Assembly (NCBI GenBank): GCA_965249035.1
Contig: CBDFKV010000007.1
Location: 1,302,001 to 1,366,000, forward strand
Reading direction: 5' to 3'
Source: CBDFKV01 sp965249035
Lineage (GTDB): Bacteria; Pseudomonadota; Gammaproteobacteria; Arenicellales; Poriferihabitantaceae
Length of the DNA: 64,000 bases
Of the stretch, positions 43,596 through 52,706 are shown in pieces. The first letter of the stretch is position 1; each line of letters begins with the position of its first letter. A program made the translations under genes and the position numbers. The notes below the pieces were generated by a model, which saw only the letters and a program-made list of their open reading frames with translations, did not search any database and was not told the DNA's origin.

Positions 43596-43682
43596 AAGTC
43601 TCCTTCTAGATTGCTTCGACCGTTTTTAGAACAGTCTACAACTTTATTACTCGACAACAGATATGCACCAGACAAAGCGATT

Positions 43683-44219
43683 TCAATTCCCTCGCAATAA
43701 CATATGAGTAAAATCATCGATTACGTCAAAGTTCATCCGTGGTGAATACTTGTCTAAAGATAGCATTCGGCCAAGGTAAGCCCAATATAAAAACCGAGCG
43801 CGCGATTCAGCCATATCTTGCTGGAAGTTAGAAAGCTTAAAAAGTTTGACAAGATAACTCTCTCGCTGAGAGTCAAGCTTCCGAATAAAAGTGGCCACAT
43901 TATCATTTTGATTGGCCCAAAAGCGGAACTCCCTCTCAAGTTTAGTGTTCAACGATAACCCTCGCTTTATTAACTCTTCGAGGCGATCTCTAGCCAATAC
44001 AGTCTGGTCAAGCTCTTCGATTACTAGTGAAGTACTTTGTTGCTTCCAGAACTCCAGAAGCTCTTCATGAAACGCACTCGTGTCCTTGAAGTGCCAGTAA
44101 AAACTCCCGCGAGACACACCGAGTTTGCTAGCCATACTGTCGGCCTTAAGGGTTTCATAACCACCGTTTGACAATGCTTCCAACCCGTACTTCAACCAAT
44201 TTTCTTTCGATAATTTCAT
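43683..44219 (-). CDS. TetR-family transcriptional repressor
   Basis: This TetR-family regulator of about 178 residues has an N-terminal helix-turn-helix (LKADSMASKLGVSRGSFYWHF) and an all-helical ligand-binding part. The start was set at the ATG at 44219, 8 bases after a GAGGG ribosome site; the frame runs to an ATG at 44237 that lies inside an operator-like sequence. A divergent promoter for the small membrane protein at 44308 is flanked by two near-identical operators, so it probably represses that gene and itself. Confidence 0.88.
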   Translation of the reverse strand: MKLSKENWLKYGLEALSNGGYETLKADSMASKLGVSRGSFYWHFKDTSAFHEELLEFWKQQSTSLVIEELDQTVLARDRLEELIKRGLSLNTKLEREFRFWANQNDNVATFIRKLDSQRESYLVKLFKLSNFQQDMAESRARFLYWAYLGRMLSLDKYSPRMNFDVIDDFTHMLLRGN

Positions 44220-44233
44220 TTTCATACCCTCAA

Positions 44234-44251
44234 CCATACACTAGTGTATTG
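44234..44251. promoter_or_regulatory. TetR operator 1
   Basis: CCATACACTAGTGTATTG is a near-perfect palindrome with one mismatched pair. It overlaps the -35 box of the plus-strand promoter and the 5' end of the tetR message. It resembles operator 2 at 44283. Confidence 0.7.
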
Positions 44252-44277
44252 ACAGCCGTCAAAACACACCCTATAGT
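44249..44277 (+). promoter_or_regulatory. Near-consensus sigma70 promoter between the operators
   Basis: TTGACA (44249-44254), a 17-bp spacer and TATAGT (44272-44277) drive the gene at 44308. Operator 1 overlaps the -35 and operator 2 overlaps the start region, which fits tight repression. Confidence 0.8.
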
Positions 44278-44282
44278 CTTTT

Positions 44283-44300
44283 CCATACACATATGTATGG
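44283..44300. promoter_or_regulatory. TetR operator 2
   Basis: CCATACACATATGTATGG is an 18-bp near-palindrome with one mismatched pair. It shares the CCATACAC...TGTAT pattern with operator 1. It covers the likely transcription start of the gene at 44308. Confidence 0.7.
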
Positions 44301-44307
44301 ATGAATT

Positions 44308-44637
44308 ATGAATTACCAGTTACTAACACTAGCAGGCATTTTGGGGATGATGATTTCACTAGTCCATGGCTATCTCGGCTTTCGGCTGGTACTTTCTCAA
44401 ATAGAGAACGTCCCCAAAACCATCAAGCTAGTAAACGAACTGGTATTCCATCTGAGTACGTTATATTGGTTATGTGGTGGGCTGATGTTGGTGCTGCTGC
44501 CATTGTTCCCTAACGACGAATCCAGAAAAGTTGCGGCATTGGTTGTTGCCTTTCTTACGCTACTGGCGCATTCGCTAATTTTATTGCAACTAAGGGGCGC
44601 CATTTCGGGTGGATGGTGCTCGCAATTATCACAGTAA
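44308..44637 (+). CDS. Small membrane protein under TetR control
   Basis: This 109-residue protein has about three hydrophobic helices (about residues 6-24, 50-70 and 77-98). I do not recognise a family. It is transcribed from the strong promoter at 44249-44277, framed by the two operators and divergent from tetR. It may be a small integral-membrane protein or an export accessory. Its role is unknown. Confidence 0.6.
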   Translation: MNYQLLTLAGILGMMISLVHGYLGFRLVLSQIENVPKTIKLVNELVFHLSTLYWLCGGLMLVLLPLFPNDESRKVAALVVAFLTLLAHSLILLQLRGAISGGWCSQLSQ

Positions 44638-44763
44638 TAATAGTAGTTGCCCTATAGGACTCAAACATCAACGACCGAATCGGGTATTTGTCTGCCCGAT
44701 TGAAAAGTAAAGTCCATTGGCGATAAGTTACCCAGAGCGAACAAAACAAGCATTACGCAGTTG

Positions 44764-45534
44764 CTATTCGTAGTGCCTAAACATTGTCATTGGATATTCA
44801 GTTTTAGCTTCATTTGCTTCCGCTAAATCTACTTCATAAGTCACGGTGGAATTAGATTTAGAAGTCTCAGCCAACAAATCACCTTGAGGCGAATAAATCC
44901 AGCTTCCACCAGTAAACCAATCTTTCTCAGATGAACGGCGATTGGCACCTACTACAAAAGCGCCTGATGTTGATGCCCCCAAAACACTGGCGGCCCGCCA
45001 TCTAGGATGATCACCAGTGGCTCGTGGTTGAACTACCATCTGGGCGCCAGCCATGCCCATAATTCGTGGTAGCTCGGTATACATAATTTCACTACAAAGC
45101 TGTAAACCAATTTTACAGCCCTGTAGATCAAATACTGTGTTTGATTGTTCGCCTTCGTCGAACCATACACGTTCTACTGCGGGAAAATCATTCGGCAGAT
45201 ACCGTTTTGAACGTAACGGCTGGACGTTTCTAGTGTGATCTATATAAATCGCTTGGTTAAGGTTTAAACCGTCAACGGATACGGGGCGAGATGTGATTAT
45301 TGGCGTAGAGATGATGGCGCAAAGTTGATCTAATACCTTTGCATGGGATTCTACTGTTTGCTCCCATTTCTCTGGAGAGAAGGTATCCACATGAAATATC
45401 CACGGGGTGAAAGGCATTTCAGGGAGGACAAGCAGGTCGGGCATCATCTCTGTGACGTGTGACGCAAGAGAATCTATCGCTCTATCGTGTTGACTAATCT
45501 CGTCTGGGAATTCTGTAGTACAAATTTTCATCAT
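44764..45534 (-). CDS. Carbon-nitrogen hydrolase (nitrilase superfamily)
   Basis: This 256-residue amidase-type enzyme is of the nitrilase superfamily. The Glu-Lys-Cys triad is visible: Glu in LPEMPFTPW near residue 39, Lys in SKRYLPN near 110, and Cys in LQLCSEIMYTELPR near 147. Members hydrolyse amides, carbamoyl groups or nitriles; the precise substrate is unknown. It stands alone between the TetR-controlled gene and the MarR gene. Confidence 0.9.
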   Translation of the reverse strand: MMKICTTEFPDEISQHDRAIDSLASHVTEMMPDLLVLPEMPFTPWIFHVDTFSPEKWEQTVESHAKVLDQLCAIISTPIITSRPVSVDGLNLNQAIYIDHTRNVQPLRSKRYLPNDFPAVERVWFDEGEQSNTVFDLQGCKIGLQLCSEIMYTELPRIMGMAGAQMVVQPRATGDHPRWRAASVLGASTSGAFVVGANRRSSEKDWFTGGSWIYSPQGDLLAETSKSNSTVTYEVDLAEANEAKTEYPMTMFRHYE

Positions 45535-45732
45535 CTAGAAATCGATCTATTGTTGTATTGAAACGGCTTGGTCGAATGACCGTTTTTAGTGATGTGTTCA
45601 ACCGGCCAGCACAACACCAGTGTCAAATCGACCGGTTAAACTCGCCGTATACCAGTCATCCCCAGGTTTCATTGATATCTGGCGTAACCCCCAGTCTTTG
45701 TTAGGCGTTTCTTGATTGGGTCTGCGAATTAA

Positions 45733-46185
45733 TTACTCACCCACTTCCAAACGTTGAATCTGTTTAGCCAATTTGCACAAAACACTGTGGACGCACTTAA
45801 TCTCTGCATCGGTCAGGTCGGACAGCAACACCTGTTCCCACTCGACCGCGATCGGTTCAATCGCAGCATACAAGGCCCTGCCCTCATCCGTCAGCCGGAT
45901 AATCGTTACACGATGATCTGAAGCTTCTGATGCTTTCTCAAGCATGCCACGCTTTTCCATCTTGGCTAAAGCCCGACTAACGCGCGGCTTCTCCATACTG
46001 GTTCTGCGCCCCAATTCGCTGGCATTCATCGGGCCATAGTGACTTAACGAAGCCAACACCCGCCACTCGGGCACCGTGATCTCGTAAGGCTGGCGATAGC
46101 GACTAGACAATGAGCGGCTCATCGCTTCCGACAACGCGGTCAGCTGAAAAGGCAAAAAATCATCTAGTTTGAAGCTGTCAGTCAT
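45733..46185 (-). CDS. MarR-family transcriptional regulator
   Basis: This 150-residue MarR/SlyA-type regulator has a winged helix (MNASELGRRTSMEKPRVSRALAKMEKRGMLEK, about residues 53-84) and the wing DHRVTIIRLTDEG. It is divergent from a LysE-family gene, with 248 bp between the starts. Such regulators often sense phenolic acids, so it may control the aromatic cluster at 37703-42323, whose promoter holds a large palindrome. No matching palindrome lies in its own upstream region, so that link is only an inference. Confidence 0.88.
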   Translation of the reverse strand: MTDSFKLDDFLPFQLTALSEAMSRSLSSRYRQPYEITVPEWRVLASLSHYGPMNASELGRRTSMEKPRVSRALAKMEKRGMLEKASEASDHRVTIIRLTDEGRALYAAIEPIAVEWEQVLLSDLTDAEIKCVHSVLCKLAKQIQRLEVGE

Positions 46186-46433
46186 AAGCCTGTATTTTAC
46201 TTAAATCGCTGCGTCGTGCTGGTAACCCTGATGAAGCACTTAGCCATGGAGGAAAACTTCACAAAAGGCTTAAACACAAAAATAGTAGTGCTTTATGACT
46301 CAATTATAGCGGTTAAACAATTATTTTCATTACGATTATCGCTTCATCCAATTTTGTGACATCGAACACAGTTCCACGCGAACGGCATCCATACAATGGC
46401 TGCACAATAACCAACAGACGTGAGGAGAGACCG

Positions 46434-47066
46434 GTGGATGTAGACAAGCTATTATTGTTTATTCCGATTGCGATCGTCTATATCGCTGCACCCGGTCCCG
46501 CAGTTTTGTTGGCGATTACTAACGGTGTCATACATGGCCCCAAGAAAACGCTGTACTCCATTTACGGTAACGCGACCGGGCACTTGATCACGGCTGGATT
46601 TACCATCCTCGGCATTCAAGCAATCATGATGTCATCTGAAACGCTGTTTGCGGTGTTAAAAACCTTTAGTGTTGCCTTTCTAATTTACAAGGGCGTTCAA
46701 TCATTCGCCACCAAAAGTATTGCCAATAGAGAGATGCAACTAATGGATGACACCGCCCGAGGTAGTCTCAACAGAAATCAGCTGTACCTGCAAGGCTTGT
46801 TGATGTCGGTGTTTAACCCGAAACCGATTCTATTTTTTACGGCACTTTTCCCGCAATTTATATCGCCTAACTATCCCCCGATCCAGCAGCTAATGACGCT
46901 CACCCTAACCTTTATGGTGATCTCGTTTACCTGCTTATCGATCTATGCGGTGATTGCATCACAAATGAAATCCTGGTTGGGAATCCCTTTTTGGAACAGC
47001 GTGTTCAATAAGGTTGCGGGTGCTACTTTTATCACCCTGGGGGGAATGATCGCAGTCTCAGCATAG
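46434..47066 (+). CDS. LysE-family (RhtB-type) exporter
   Basis: This 210-residue inner-membrane exporter belongs to the LysE/RhtB family, which exports amino acids or small molecules. The start was set at the GTG at 46434, which has an AGGAG ribosome site; the longer frame from 46356 adds an unrelated extension. Visible are the family opening IAIVYIAAPGPAVLLAITNGV and the FNPKPILFFTALFPQF motif near residue 142. It is divergent from the MarR regulator, which may control it. Confidence 0.88.
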   Translation: MDVDKLLLFIPIAIVYIAAPGPAVLLAITNGVIHGPKKTLYSIYGNATGHLITAGFTILGIQAIMMSSETLFAVLKTFSVAFLIYKGVQSFATKSIANREMQLMDDTARGSLNRNQLYLQGLLMSVFNPKPILFFTALFPQFISPNYPPIQQLMTLTLTFMVISFTCLSIYAVIASQMKSWLGIPFWNSVFNKVAGATFITLGGMIAVSA

Positions 47067-47122
47067 TGCACCAGTGCACGATATAATCCGGACCTCGCAC
47101 AAGCACCCTACACTAATAATTC

Positions 47123-47827
47123 GTGCACAAATCCGCCCGCCACCTCGCTTTAGTTATCAGCCTGCTTGCAGTGCTGGCACTACTCGGCTGGTGGTTACTG
47201 AGCCAGCCACAAGCAATGCAAGTCATTGCTACGTCACTGGACTTTCTAAAACAACAGCCGCTGATCTATGCCGTCATTTTGGCACTGGTTACCGCCGTGA
47301 TGCTGCCACCGTTCGCAGTCATTGTTCTGGGCGGATTCCTATATGGCGCGACTAAAGGCGCTTTGATATCGAGCATTGCCTATTTAATAGGTGCGATTGC
47401 CAGCTTTTATGTCGGTCGCTATTTTGGTCAACCCGCCGTGGCACGAATCAGTGCGAAGCGCCCCAGCATTAGGGCCTTAAATCTGGCCATTGAACGTAAA
47501 GGTCTGTTGATGGTGCTGCTATCAAGGCTGGCACTGGTACTGCCCTATAATCTCCTAAATGTGGTGTTGGGCGCCAGCCAAGTATCACTCAAACACTATA
47601 TTATCGGCACTTGGATTGGCACCTTGCCCATGATGATTATCAATTCCATCCTGGGTGATACTGCACCGGGTTTGCTAGACATTTTGCAAGGTAACGTCAA
47701 ACTAGAAATTGGCAGCCATTATGTAATTGGCTTTGGCGTGGCCGTGATCTTGTTACTGGTGCTAATAGTGCGTTGGTCGGGTAAGCAATTGCAACATGAA
47801 TTAGCAACGCAAAACGACTCACCCTGA
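47123..47827 (+). CDS. TVP38/TMEM64 (DedA-like) membrane protein
   Basis: This 234-residue membrane protein has the VTT domain (DedA/TVP38/TMEM64 family), proposed to act in lipid scrambling or transport. The start is a GTG. Visible are the motif LPPFAVIVLGGFLYGATKGALISSIAYLIGAIASFYVGRYFG (about residues 61-101) and SRLALVLPYNLLNVVLGASQVSLKHYIIGTWIGTLPMMI (about 135-172). No further functional clue is seen. Confidence 0.88.
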   Translation: MHKSARHLALVISLLAVLALLGWWLLSQPQAMQVIATSLDFLKQQPLIYAVILALVTAVMLPPFAVIVLGGFLYGATKGALISSIAYLIGAIASFYVGRYFGQPAVARISAKRPSIRALNLAIERKGLLMVLLSRLALVLPYNLLNVVLGASQVSLKHYIIGTWIGTLPMMIINSILGDTAPGLLDILQGNVKLEIGSHYVIGFGVAVILLLVLIVRWSGKQLQHELATQNDSP

Positions 47828-47920
47828 AGCTTATAATGACTGGTGATCACTCATTAGACCAGCTAACGCATTGTTCCCAATAGCAATAATAGAGAGCGTC
47901 AAACGACGGAGAATAAAAGA

Positions 47921-48484
47921 ATGATCATATTTGTAAGTGGCTTGATCGGCGCCGGCAAATCGACAGTAGCACGCGCAGTAGCAGATACGTTTGATCTGCT
48001 TTATTACGATGTTGATGAAGTGAAAAAGGTGGTTTTTCGCGATGACCCCGACTACGAGAATAATATGAAGCTTGGGATTCCGTTTAGCGATGCCACCCGC
48101 AGCAAGCTCTACGACTCGGTGATTAAAGATATGGAGACCTTGTCGAACGATCATCAATGCGTGGTCATTGATGAAACCCTGCACAAACGTGACATGCGTC
48201 ACCGCTTGTTTGACGCCGCAGAACGCCTATTTGGCGGCTATTTCGTCATTTGGGTTAAAGCCGATGAGGAGGTTATTCAACAGCGCTTGACCTCCGTAGA
48301 ACGCAAGGGCCATATCCTGAAAGATCCGATGTCGATGCACAATAGCATGCTCGCCGAATTTGAAGGCTTTGAACAACCAGTAGTGGTGTGTCGCAACAAT
48401 CATAGCGCTGAAGAGACTATGCAAGACATGCAACATTTTCTCTCAACCGTCCTGAAATTTGCTGACACTGTTCAGCCGACCTGA
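47921..48484 (+). CDS. P-loop kinase-like ATPase
   Basis: This 187-residue small kinase of the AAA_33/zeta-like P-loop class begins directly with Walker A SGLIGAGKSTVARAV (residues 6-20). A YYDVDEVKK block (about 28-36) and VIDETLHKRDMRHRLF (about 86-101) follow. It has the fold of polynucleotide, nucleoside and zeta-toxin kinases, but there is no antitoxin. It lies 18 bp upstream of a calcineurin-like phosphoesterase gene. The pair resembles the kinase and phosphatase parts of RNA-repair enzymes (Pnkp), here as separate genes. This is inference. Confidence 0.8.
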   Translation: MIIFVSGLIGAGKSTVARAVADTFDLLYYDVDEVKKVVFRDDPDYENNMKLGIPFSDATRSKLYDSVIKDMETLSNDHQCVVIDETLHKRDMRHRLFDAAERLFGGYFVIWVKADEEVIQQRLTSVERKGHILKDPMSMHNSMLAEFEGFEQPVVVCRNNHSAEETMQDMQHFLSTVLKFADTVQPT

Positions 48485-48502
48485 CTCGCTTACTCACACA
48501 CT

Positions 48503-49552
48503 ATGGCACTGTACCAACGGCTGTTTGACGGCCCCATCGATATCATCGGCGACGTTCATGGCGAAATTACCGCGCTACGGCACTTGTTGTACAAACTGGG
48601 TTATGACGAATCCGGTTGTCATCGCAAAGGCAGGCGTCTGGTCTTTCTGGGGGATATCGTTGACCGTGGGCCGGACAGCCCGGGCGTGGTTGAAGCGGTA
48701 ATGGAGTTGGTCAAAGCCGGTCGAGCGCAGTGTGTGCTGGGTAATCACGAACTGAATATTCTATTGGACCGGCCCTTGCACGGTAATGGCTGGATGGTGC
48801 AGCCCAACCCAAAAGAAAGGCCCGGCGAGCTCACTTCACAAATGTCGATCCCATCGCGCCGCGCACACTACAAAGCCTTTTTTGAAAGCTTGCCGGTTGC
48901 ACTTGAAAATGATTCACTGCGAATCGCGCACGCCTGCTGGCATCAACCAGCGATAGACCTCATCAAAGCGACAGGCGATATCTCAACACGACAGTGCTAC
49001 CAGCAATTTGAGCAGCAATATGTTGATCTTCTGAATGAAGACGTGTTTGCCGCTGAATTAGGACAAGAGCAAAGCCAATACGCAGCGGCATTACGTGACC
49101 CCGAACAACAGCCCCCCCTATTGCCCGCGATCGCCAAAAAAGAAACGCTGGAACAGATGGTTAACCCGATTCGAACGCTAACCACCAGCAGCATGGTTGC
49201 CGCCCAATCACCCTATTTTGGCGGTGGCAAATGGCGGATGGCAGAACGCGACGCTTGGTGGGAGGCCTATCACGATGACAAGCCGGTGATTATTGGACAC
49301 TTTTGGCGACGCTTCAGCCAATTCAATGACCGTATGGCGGGCGTCTTTGGTCGCGATCTATTTGCTGACGTTGCGCCGCATGCGTGGATGGGCGCAAAAA
49401 ATAATGTTTACTGCGTCGATTACAGCGTCGGTCAGCGGCATTTAGAGCGTAAAAAAACCACGATAGACGATTTTTACGGTCGGCTTGCCGCACTCAGAAT
49501 GCCCGAGCGCCAAGTCATGCACGACGACGGCACTCAAGTCGAAACGTATTAA
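48503..49552 (+). CDS. Calcineurin-like metallophosphoesterase (PrpE/Pnkp-phosphatase-like)
   Basis: This 349-residue two-metal phosphoesterase has the five motifs in order: GDVHGE near residue 17, GDIVDRGPDS near 50, GNHEL near 80, and later GHFWRR and VDYSVG with metal His residues. The class includes diadenosine-polyphosphate hydrolases and the phosphatase domain of bacterial Pnkp. It lies 18 bp after the P-loop kinase gene. The stop overlaps the convergent acyltransferase gene by 4 bp. Confidence 0.88.
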   Translation: MALYQRLFDGPIDIIGDVHGEITALRHLLYKLGYDESGCHRKGRRLVFLGDIVDRGPDSPGVVEAVMELVKAGRAQCVLGNHELNILLDRPLHGNGWMVQPNPKERPGELTSQMSIPSRRAHYKAFFESLPVALENDSLRIAHACWHQPAIDLIKATGDISTRQCYQQFEQQYVDLLNEDVFAAELGQEQSQYAAALRDPEQQPPLLPAIAKKETLEQMVNPIRTLTTSSMVAAQSPYFGGGKWRMAERDAWWEAYHDDKPVIIGHFWRRFSQFNDRMAGVFGRDLFADVAPHAWMGAKNNVYCVDYSVGQRHLERKKTTIDDFYGRLAALRMPERQVMHDDGTQVETY

Positions 49553-50967
49553 CCAACGGTCAATAAATGCGCAGTGCTGTTATAAAAATACAGCAATAGC
49601 TCGCGGTGATCAGCGCGCAAATATAAGGTGTTTCCGCGCTGCTCTAATACCCTGCGAATGATGAGCACGTCCACGCCATCCTGAATGAAATCGGCAATCG
49701 ATTGCTGCTCATCTTTAATCACGACCGCCTGGGCAGCCTCAAACCGACCAAGCACCTGCCGCGCTAACTTATCAAGCACCTCTACTTCAATGTGTTTTTG
49801 CGCCGATTCGATCAATGCGGTAGCGACCACTGAAACCGGTAATACAGGCAGTATTTCGCTGATACGCTGATATAACTCCTGACCCACCGGAGCCACAATA
49901 GCGTGGCGCTGCTCGTCGTTTAAGGTTGCAATATCCATCCCCTGACTCACCAGCCATTGCTTCATCGATAGCGGCTCACCGAAATTCACCGCCGCATTAC
50001 CGTAAGCCGCCTTGCCACGTTGCAGCTTCTTGATCACAAAACGTACCAGATAGGTCAAGGTGCCAATCAGCGAATAAAAGCGCGACTTTTTGGTAAAGCC
50101 TTGCTTCTCATGCTTGATCAGCGTTCGATCTTCTGGCGTTTGGTCATAGTTGAAGGCCACGGGTACAAAGACGATGTCTTCAACATGCTGAGTGTTCAAG
50201 CTGGCGAGCATATAATTTAAAAGGCCGAGTTTGAATGGCTGCAAACCGCCGTCGCGGGTTAGTTTGCCCTCAGGAAATATGCCCTGCGGCATTTTAACTC
50301 GAATCAGCTCTTGAACGTGGATCGCCAATAGGGTTCGATACAGAGGGTCAGAGGCATCACGGCGCACGATGTACGAACCACTCATGTGCAGCATCGCGGA
50401 TAAGGGCCATACTTTGGCCCACTCGCCAGCGGCGAAGGAAATCATATTGGTACGCGCCGCCAGATAGGCTAATACCATCACATCAATATTAGTACGATGA
50501 TTGCCAACGATGATCACGCTAGCATCATCGGCGATGTTCTCGATAAATTGACTGGGTTGCTGGCCAATTCGCACCCAGTACATAAAGCGTAAATACGTCC
50601 GCGCGATGTAGTAACCAAACTTAAAATAAAACAGCGCGTAAAACTCGGGCGTCATTTCAGTGACGTAAGTACGCGCTTTCGCTGCAACGATTTCTGGCGT
50701 GCCTTGCTTATCTTGCACCGCTTGTGCGATTGCCACTTTGACCGCCGGCTTATTCAGGAATAGATCAATACGAGTCTTTCGGCGCAGATTGAAGATTTCG
50801 GGTAGCTCGCGGGTCAAATTATGCTTGAGCCGCTCACTAAAACGCTGCTCACGGTCGCGCAACCACCAGCGTATGAGTGGTTTTAGCAAGTGCGAATTCA
50901 GACTCACAATCGCAGCTAACGACAATAATGCCACCAACCACAGCGGCAAGGTCACCACTGCATTCAT
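49549..50967 (-). CDS. PlsC-type glycerol-phosphate acyltransferase family protein
   Basis: This 472-residue membrane-associated acyltransferase has the catalytic block VGNHRTNIDVMVLAYLAAR (HX4D motif, about residue 154) and PEGKLTRDGGLQPFKLGLLNY (about 238-258), which binds the phosphate. The rest is longer than typical PlsC (about 245), with a C-terminal helical extension of about 170 residues. A GGAGGAG ribosome site precedes the ATG. The likely role is phospholipid acylation; the substrate is unknown. Confidence 0.85.
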   Translation of the reverse strand: MNAVVTLPLWLVALLSLAAIVSLNSHLLKPLIRWWLRDREQRFSERLKHNLTRELPEIFNLRRKTRIDLFLNKPAVKVAIAQAVQDKQGTPEIVAAKARTYVTEMTPEFYALFYFKFGYYIARTYLRFMYWVRIGQQPSQFIENIADDASVIIVGNHRTNIDVMVLAYLAARTNMISFAAGEWAKVWPLSAMLHMSGSYIVRRDASDPLYRTLLAIHVQELIRVKMPQGIFPEGKLTRDGGLQPFKLGLLNYMLASLNTQHVEDIVFVPVAFNYDQTPEDRTLIKHEKQGFTKKSRFYSLIGTLTYLVRFVIKKLQRGKAAYGNAAVNFGEPLSMKQWLVSQGMDIATLNDEQRHAIVAPVGQELYQRISEILPVLPVSVVATALIESAQKHIEVEVLDKLARQVLGRFEAAQAVVIKDEQQSIADFIQDGVDVLIIRRVLEQRGNTLYLRADHRELLLYFYNSTAHLLTVG

Positions 50968-51021
50968 TGCGCTCCTCCGGTTCGTTTTTAGGGTTCCTGC
51001 CAGCAGGAAGCCATTTATGCT

Positions 51022-52431
51022 TTATTGTTGGGCCTGCAAGCGGTCAATTATTTGCTTGAATCGTTCAATCGGCTCACGATGGCGCACCATCCGAATCGGC
51101 ACGGTAAAATGCCCAGAGGGCCAGTCAAACGTATTCTCAGCAGGTACTTGCCACAATTGTTGCAAGCGACGCCCAGAGGCATACGGTGTCACTTTATCGG
51201 CATGACCGATGACACTGATAATATTCTCCGGTGGCATACACGGCGCGCCCTGTGGGTCTAATTTTGAGAGCCACTGTTCCATGATATCACGAGTCCAACC
51301 CAAGTCATGTAGCGGGTCATGTAAGCCCCAGATATCAGCCAAAACACCATCTAACGCGACTTCCCACACATGGGCACAATGGGTCAGTAACATCATCGCA
51401 TCGGGCTGTAATCGGCGTGGCAAAGCATTAGCCCGAATCGACAAGGTTTGTGCACACTGGGCGCCCAAGCTGGTACCGCCAACCGCGACCGGTGCCGATG
51501 AGTGATTTCTGGCCCAGTCCATCAAAACCATCCACTCTTGAAACTGTGCGGTAAAGAAATCAAACGCACCCATCGGTGCGGTCGACAAAAAGTACTCACC
51601 CCCATAAAACCCGTCTGGCACTCGACGGCCATGCCAAGGCGCTTCTGGACGAATCACCCGAATCCCCAGCTTGGGGAAAAAATCGACAAAATCGATCAAA
51701 TTACGCCAATGGTCAAACTCAACCCCAATACCGTGCCCAAAAATTAGAGTGGGTGGATTTTCAACACCGGTCGGTTCAATCACCCGCGCGTAAACTATAT
51801 CATTTAGCCGCTCGGACGGACTTTGAAAGCGAACCCAGTAGTTAGTCACTCCATTGGCAACAATCGCTTTTGATTGAGTCACTTCAGGAAAAGCTTCGGG
51901 CGCGGCAAATCGTTGTTGCCAGGCTTCATCACTCTCACCATATAGCGCCTGCATTTCATCGGGTGAAGGGAATTGGTTAGCAACCGACATATCGACAGCT
52001 TTGCGATGATGCCAAAACCGAAAACGCGAGGCGTTGTAATGACTGCGATGGTCCAGCCTCAGACGTTCCAGGTTTTTTAGCTGCGCATGGTTATGCGTTA
52101 CCGCCTGATCATCATCTCCAAAAAAGGCGGCCCGCCATTTTTCTTCGGTATTGGCAATCTGAATGCGATTAAGCTCAAAAGCCTGTAGTGCCTTGCTAGT
52201 CTTTGTGGGTTTGGCTTTGAAATTACTCAGAGGCACTGCCGCATAAAATTCGTCGACCTCGCCGTTAGCTCGCCGAGCGGCAGCCCACATGCGTGATAGC
52301 GGGAAAAACACATACTCAAGGCTTAACAATATGGTTTTATCCAGCCAAGGTCGTGCGACCACATTCCCAACCCAGGAGCGCATCACCGTTTGCACTAGGT
52401 TGTAGGCATACAAGTTTTCTTTTTCTGGCAT
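51022..52431 (-). CDS. Alpha/beta-hydrolase family protein
   Basis: This 469-residue protein has a long N-terminal helical region and a C-terminal alpha/beta-hydrolase domain. The domain has the HG oxyanion box FGHGIGVEFDH near residue 227 and the nucleophile elbow VGGTSLGAQC near 318. The later IGHADKVTPYASG and SGHFTVP supply the likely Asp and His. No signal peptide is seen. It may be an esterase, thioesterase or depolymerase-type enzyme. It lies 54 bp upstream of the PlsC-like gene on the same strand, which suggests a lipid-metabolism pair. Function is inferred. Confidence 0.75.
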   Translation of the reverse strand: MPEKENLYAYNLVQTVMRSWVGNVVARPWLDKTILLSLEYVFFPLSRMWAAARRANGEVDEFYAAVPLSNFKAKPTKTSKALQAFELNRIQIANTEEKWRAAFFGDDDQAVTHNHAQLKNLERLRLDHRSHYNASRFRFWHHRKAVDMSVANQFPSPDEMQALYGESDEAWQQRFAAPEAFPEVTQSKAIVANGVTNYWVRFQSPSERLNDIVYARVIEPTGVENPPTLIFGHGIGVEFDHWRNLIDFVDFFPKLGIRVIRPEAPWHGRRVPDGFYGGEYFLSTAPMGAFDFFTAQFQEWMVLMDWARNHSSAPVAVGGTSLGAQCAQTLSIRANALPRRLQPDAMMLLTHCAHVWEVALDGVLADIWGLHDPLHDLGWTRDIMEQWLSKLDPQGAPCMPPENIISVIGHADKVTPYASGRRLQQLWQVPAENTFDWPSGHFTVPIRMVRHREPIERFKQIIDRLQAQQ

Positions 52432-52522
52432 AGGTTCGTATCAAGCTGATTGCTTCAACGGGACGTCCCTTCTGCTCCCGCCTAGTATGGCGATACTATA
52501 GGCAGATAAAGCGATACTGTCT

Positions 52523-52548
52523 ATACAGAAAAATTAATTTTTCTGTAT
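52523..52548. promoter_or_regulatory. 26-bp perfect palindrome upstream of the hydrolase/hemerythrin pair
   Basis: Half-site ATACAGAAAAATT and its exact complement form a 26-bp palindrome in the 275-bp gap between the divergent genes at 52431 and 52707. It looks like a dimeric-repressor operator; the regulator is not identified. Confidence 0.6.
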
Positions 52549-52706
52549 CAATATTCGCTAATTGCCGAAGACTAAAACATCCAGTTTAATCGCAACTATG
52601 CTTCGTGGGGTTAATCACACCCTGACGAACCCGCACGACAGCGATGCACTTCATTGAACACCTTAAATCCTGATATAATGTATCGTTTAAACGCGCAATC
52701 AATACG

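Noticed and set aside
47921..48484. Zeta-toxin of a toxin-antitoxin pair
   Set aside because: No epsilon-type antitoxin gene lies next to it; the close downstream partner is a phosphoesterase.
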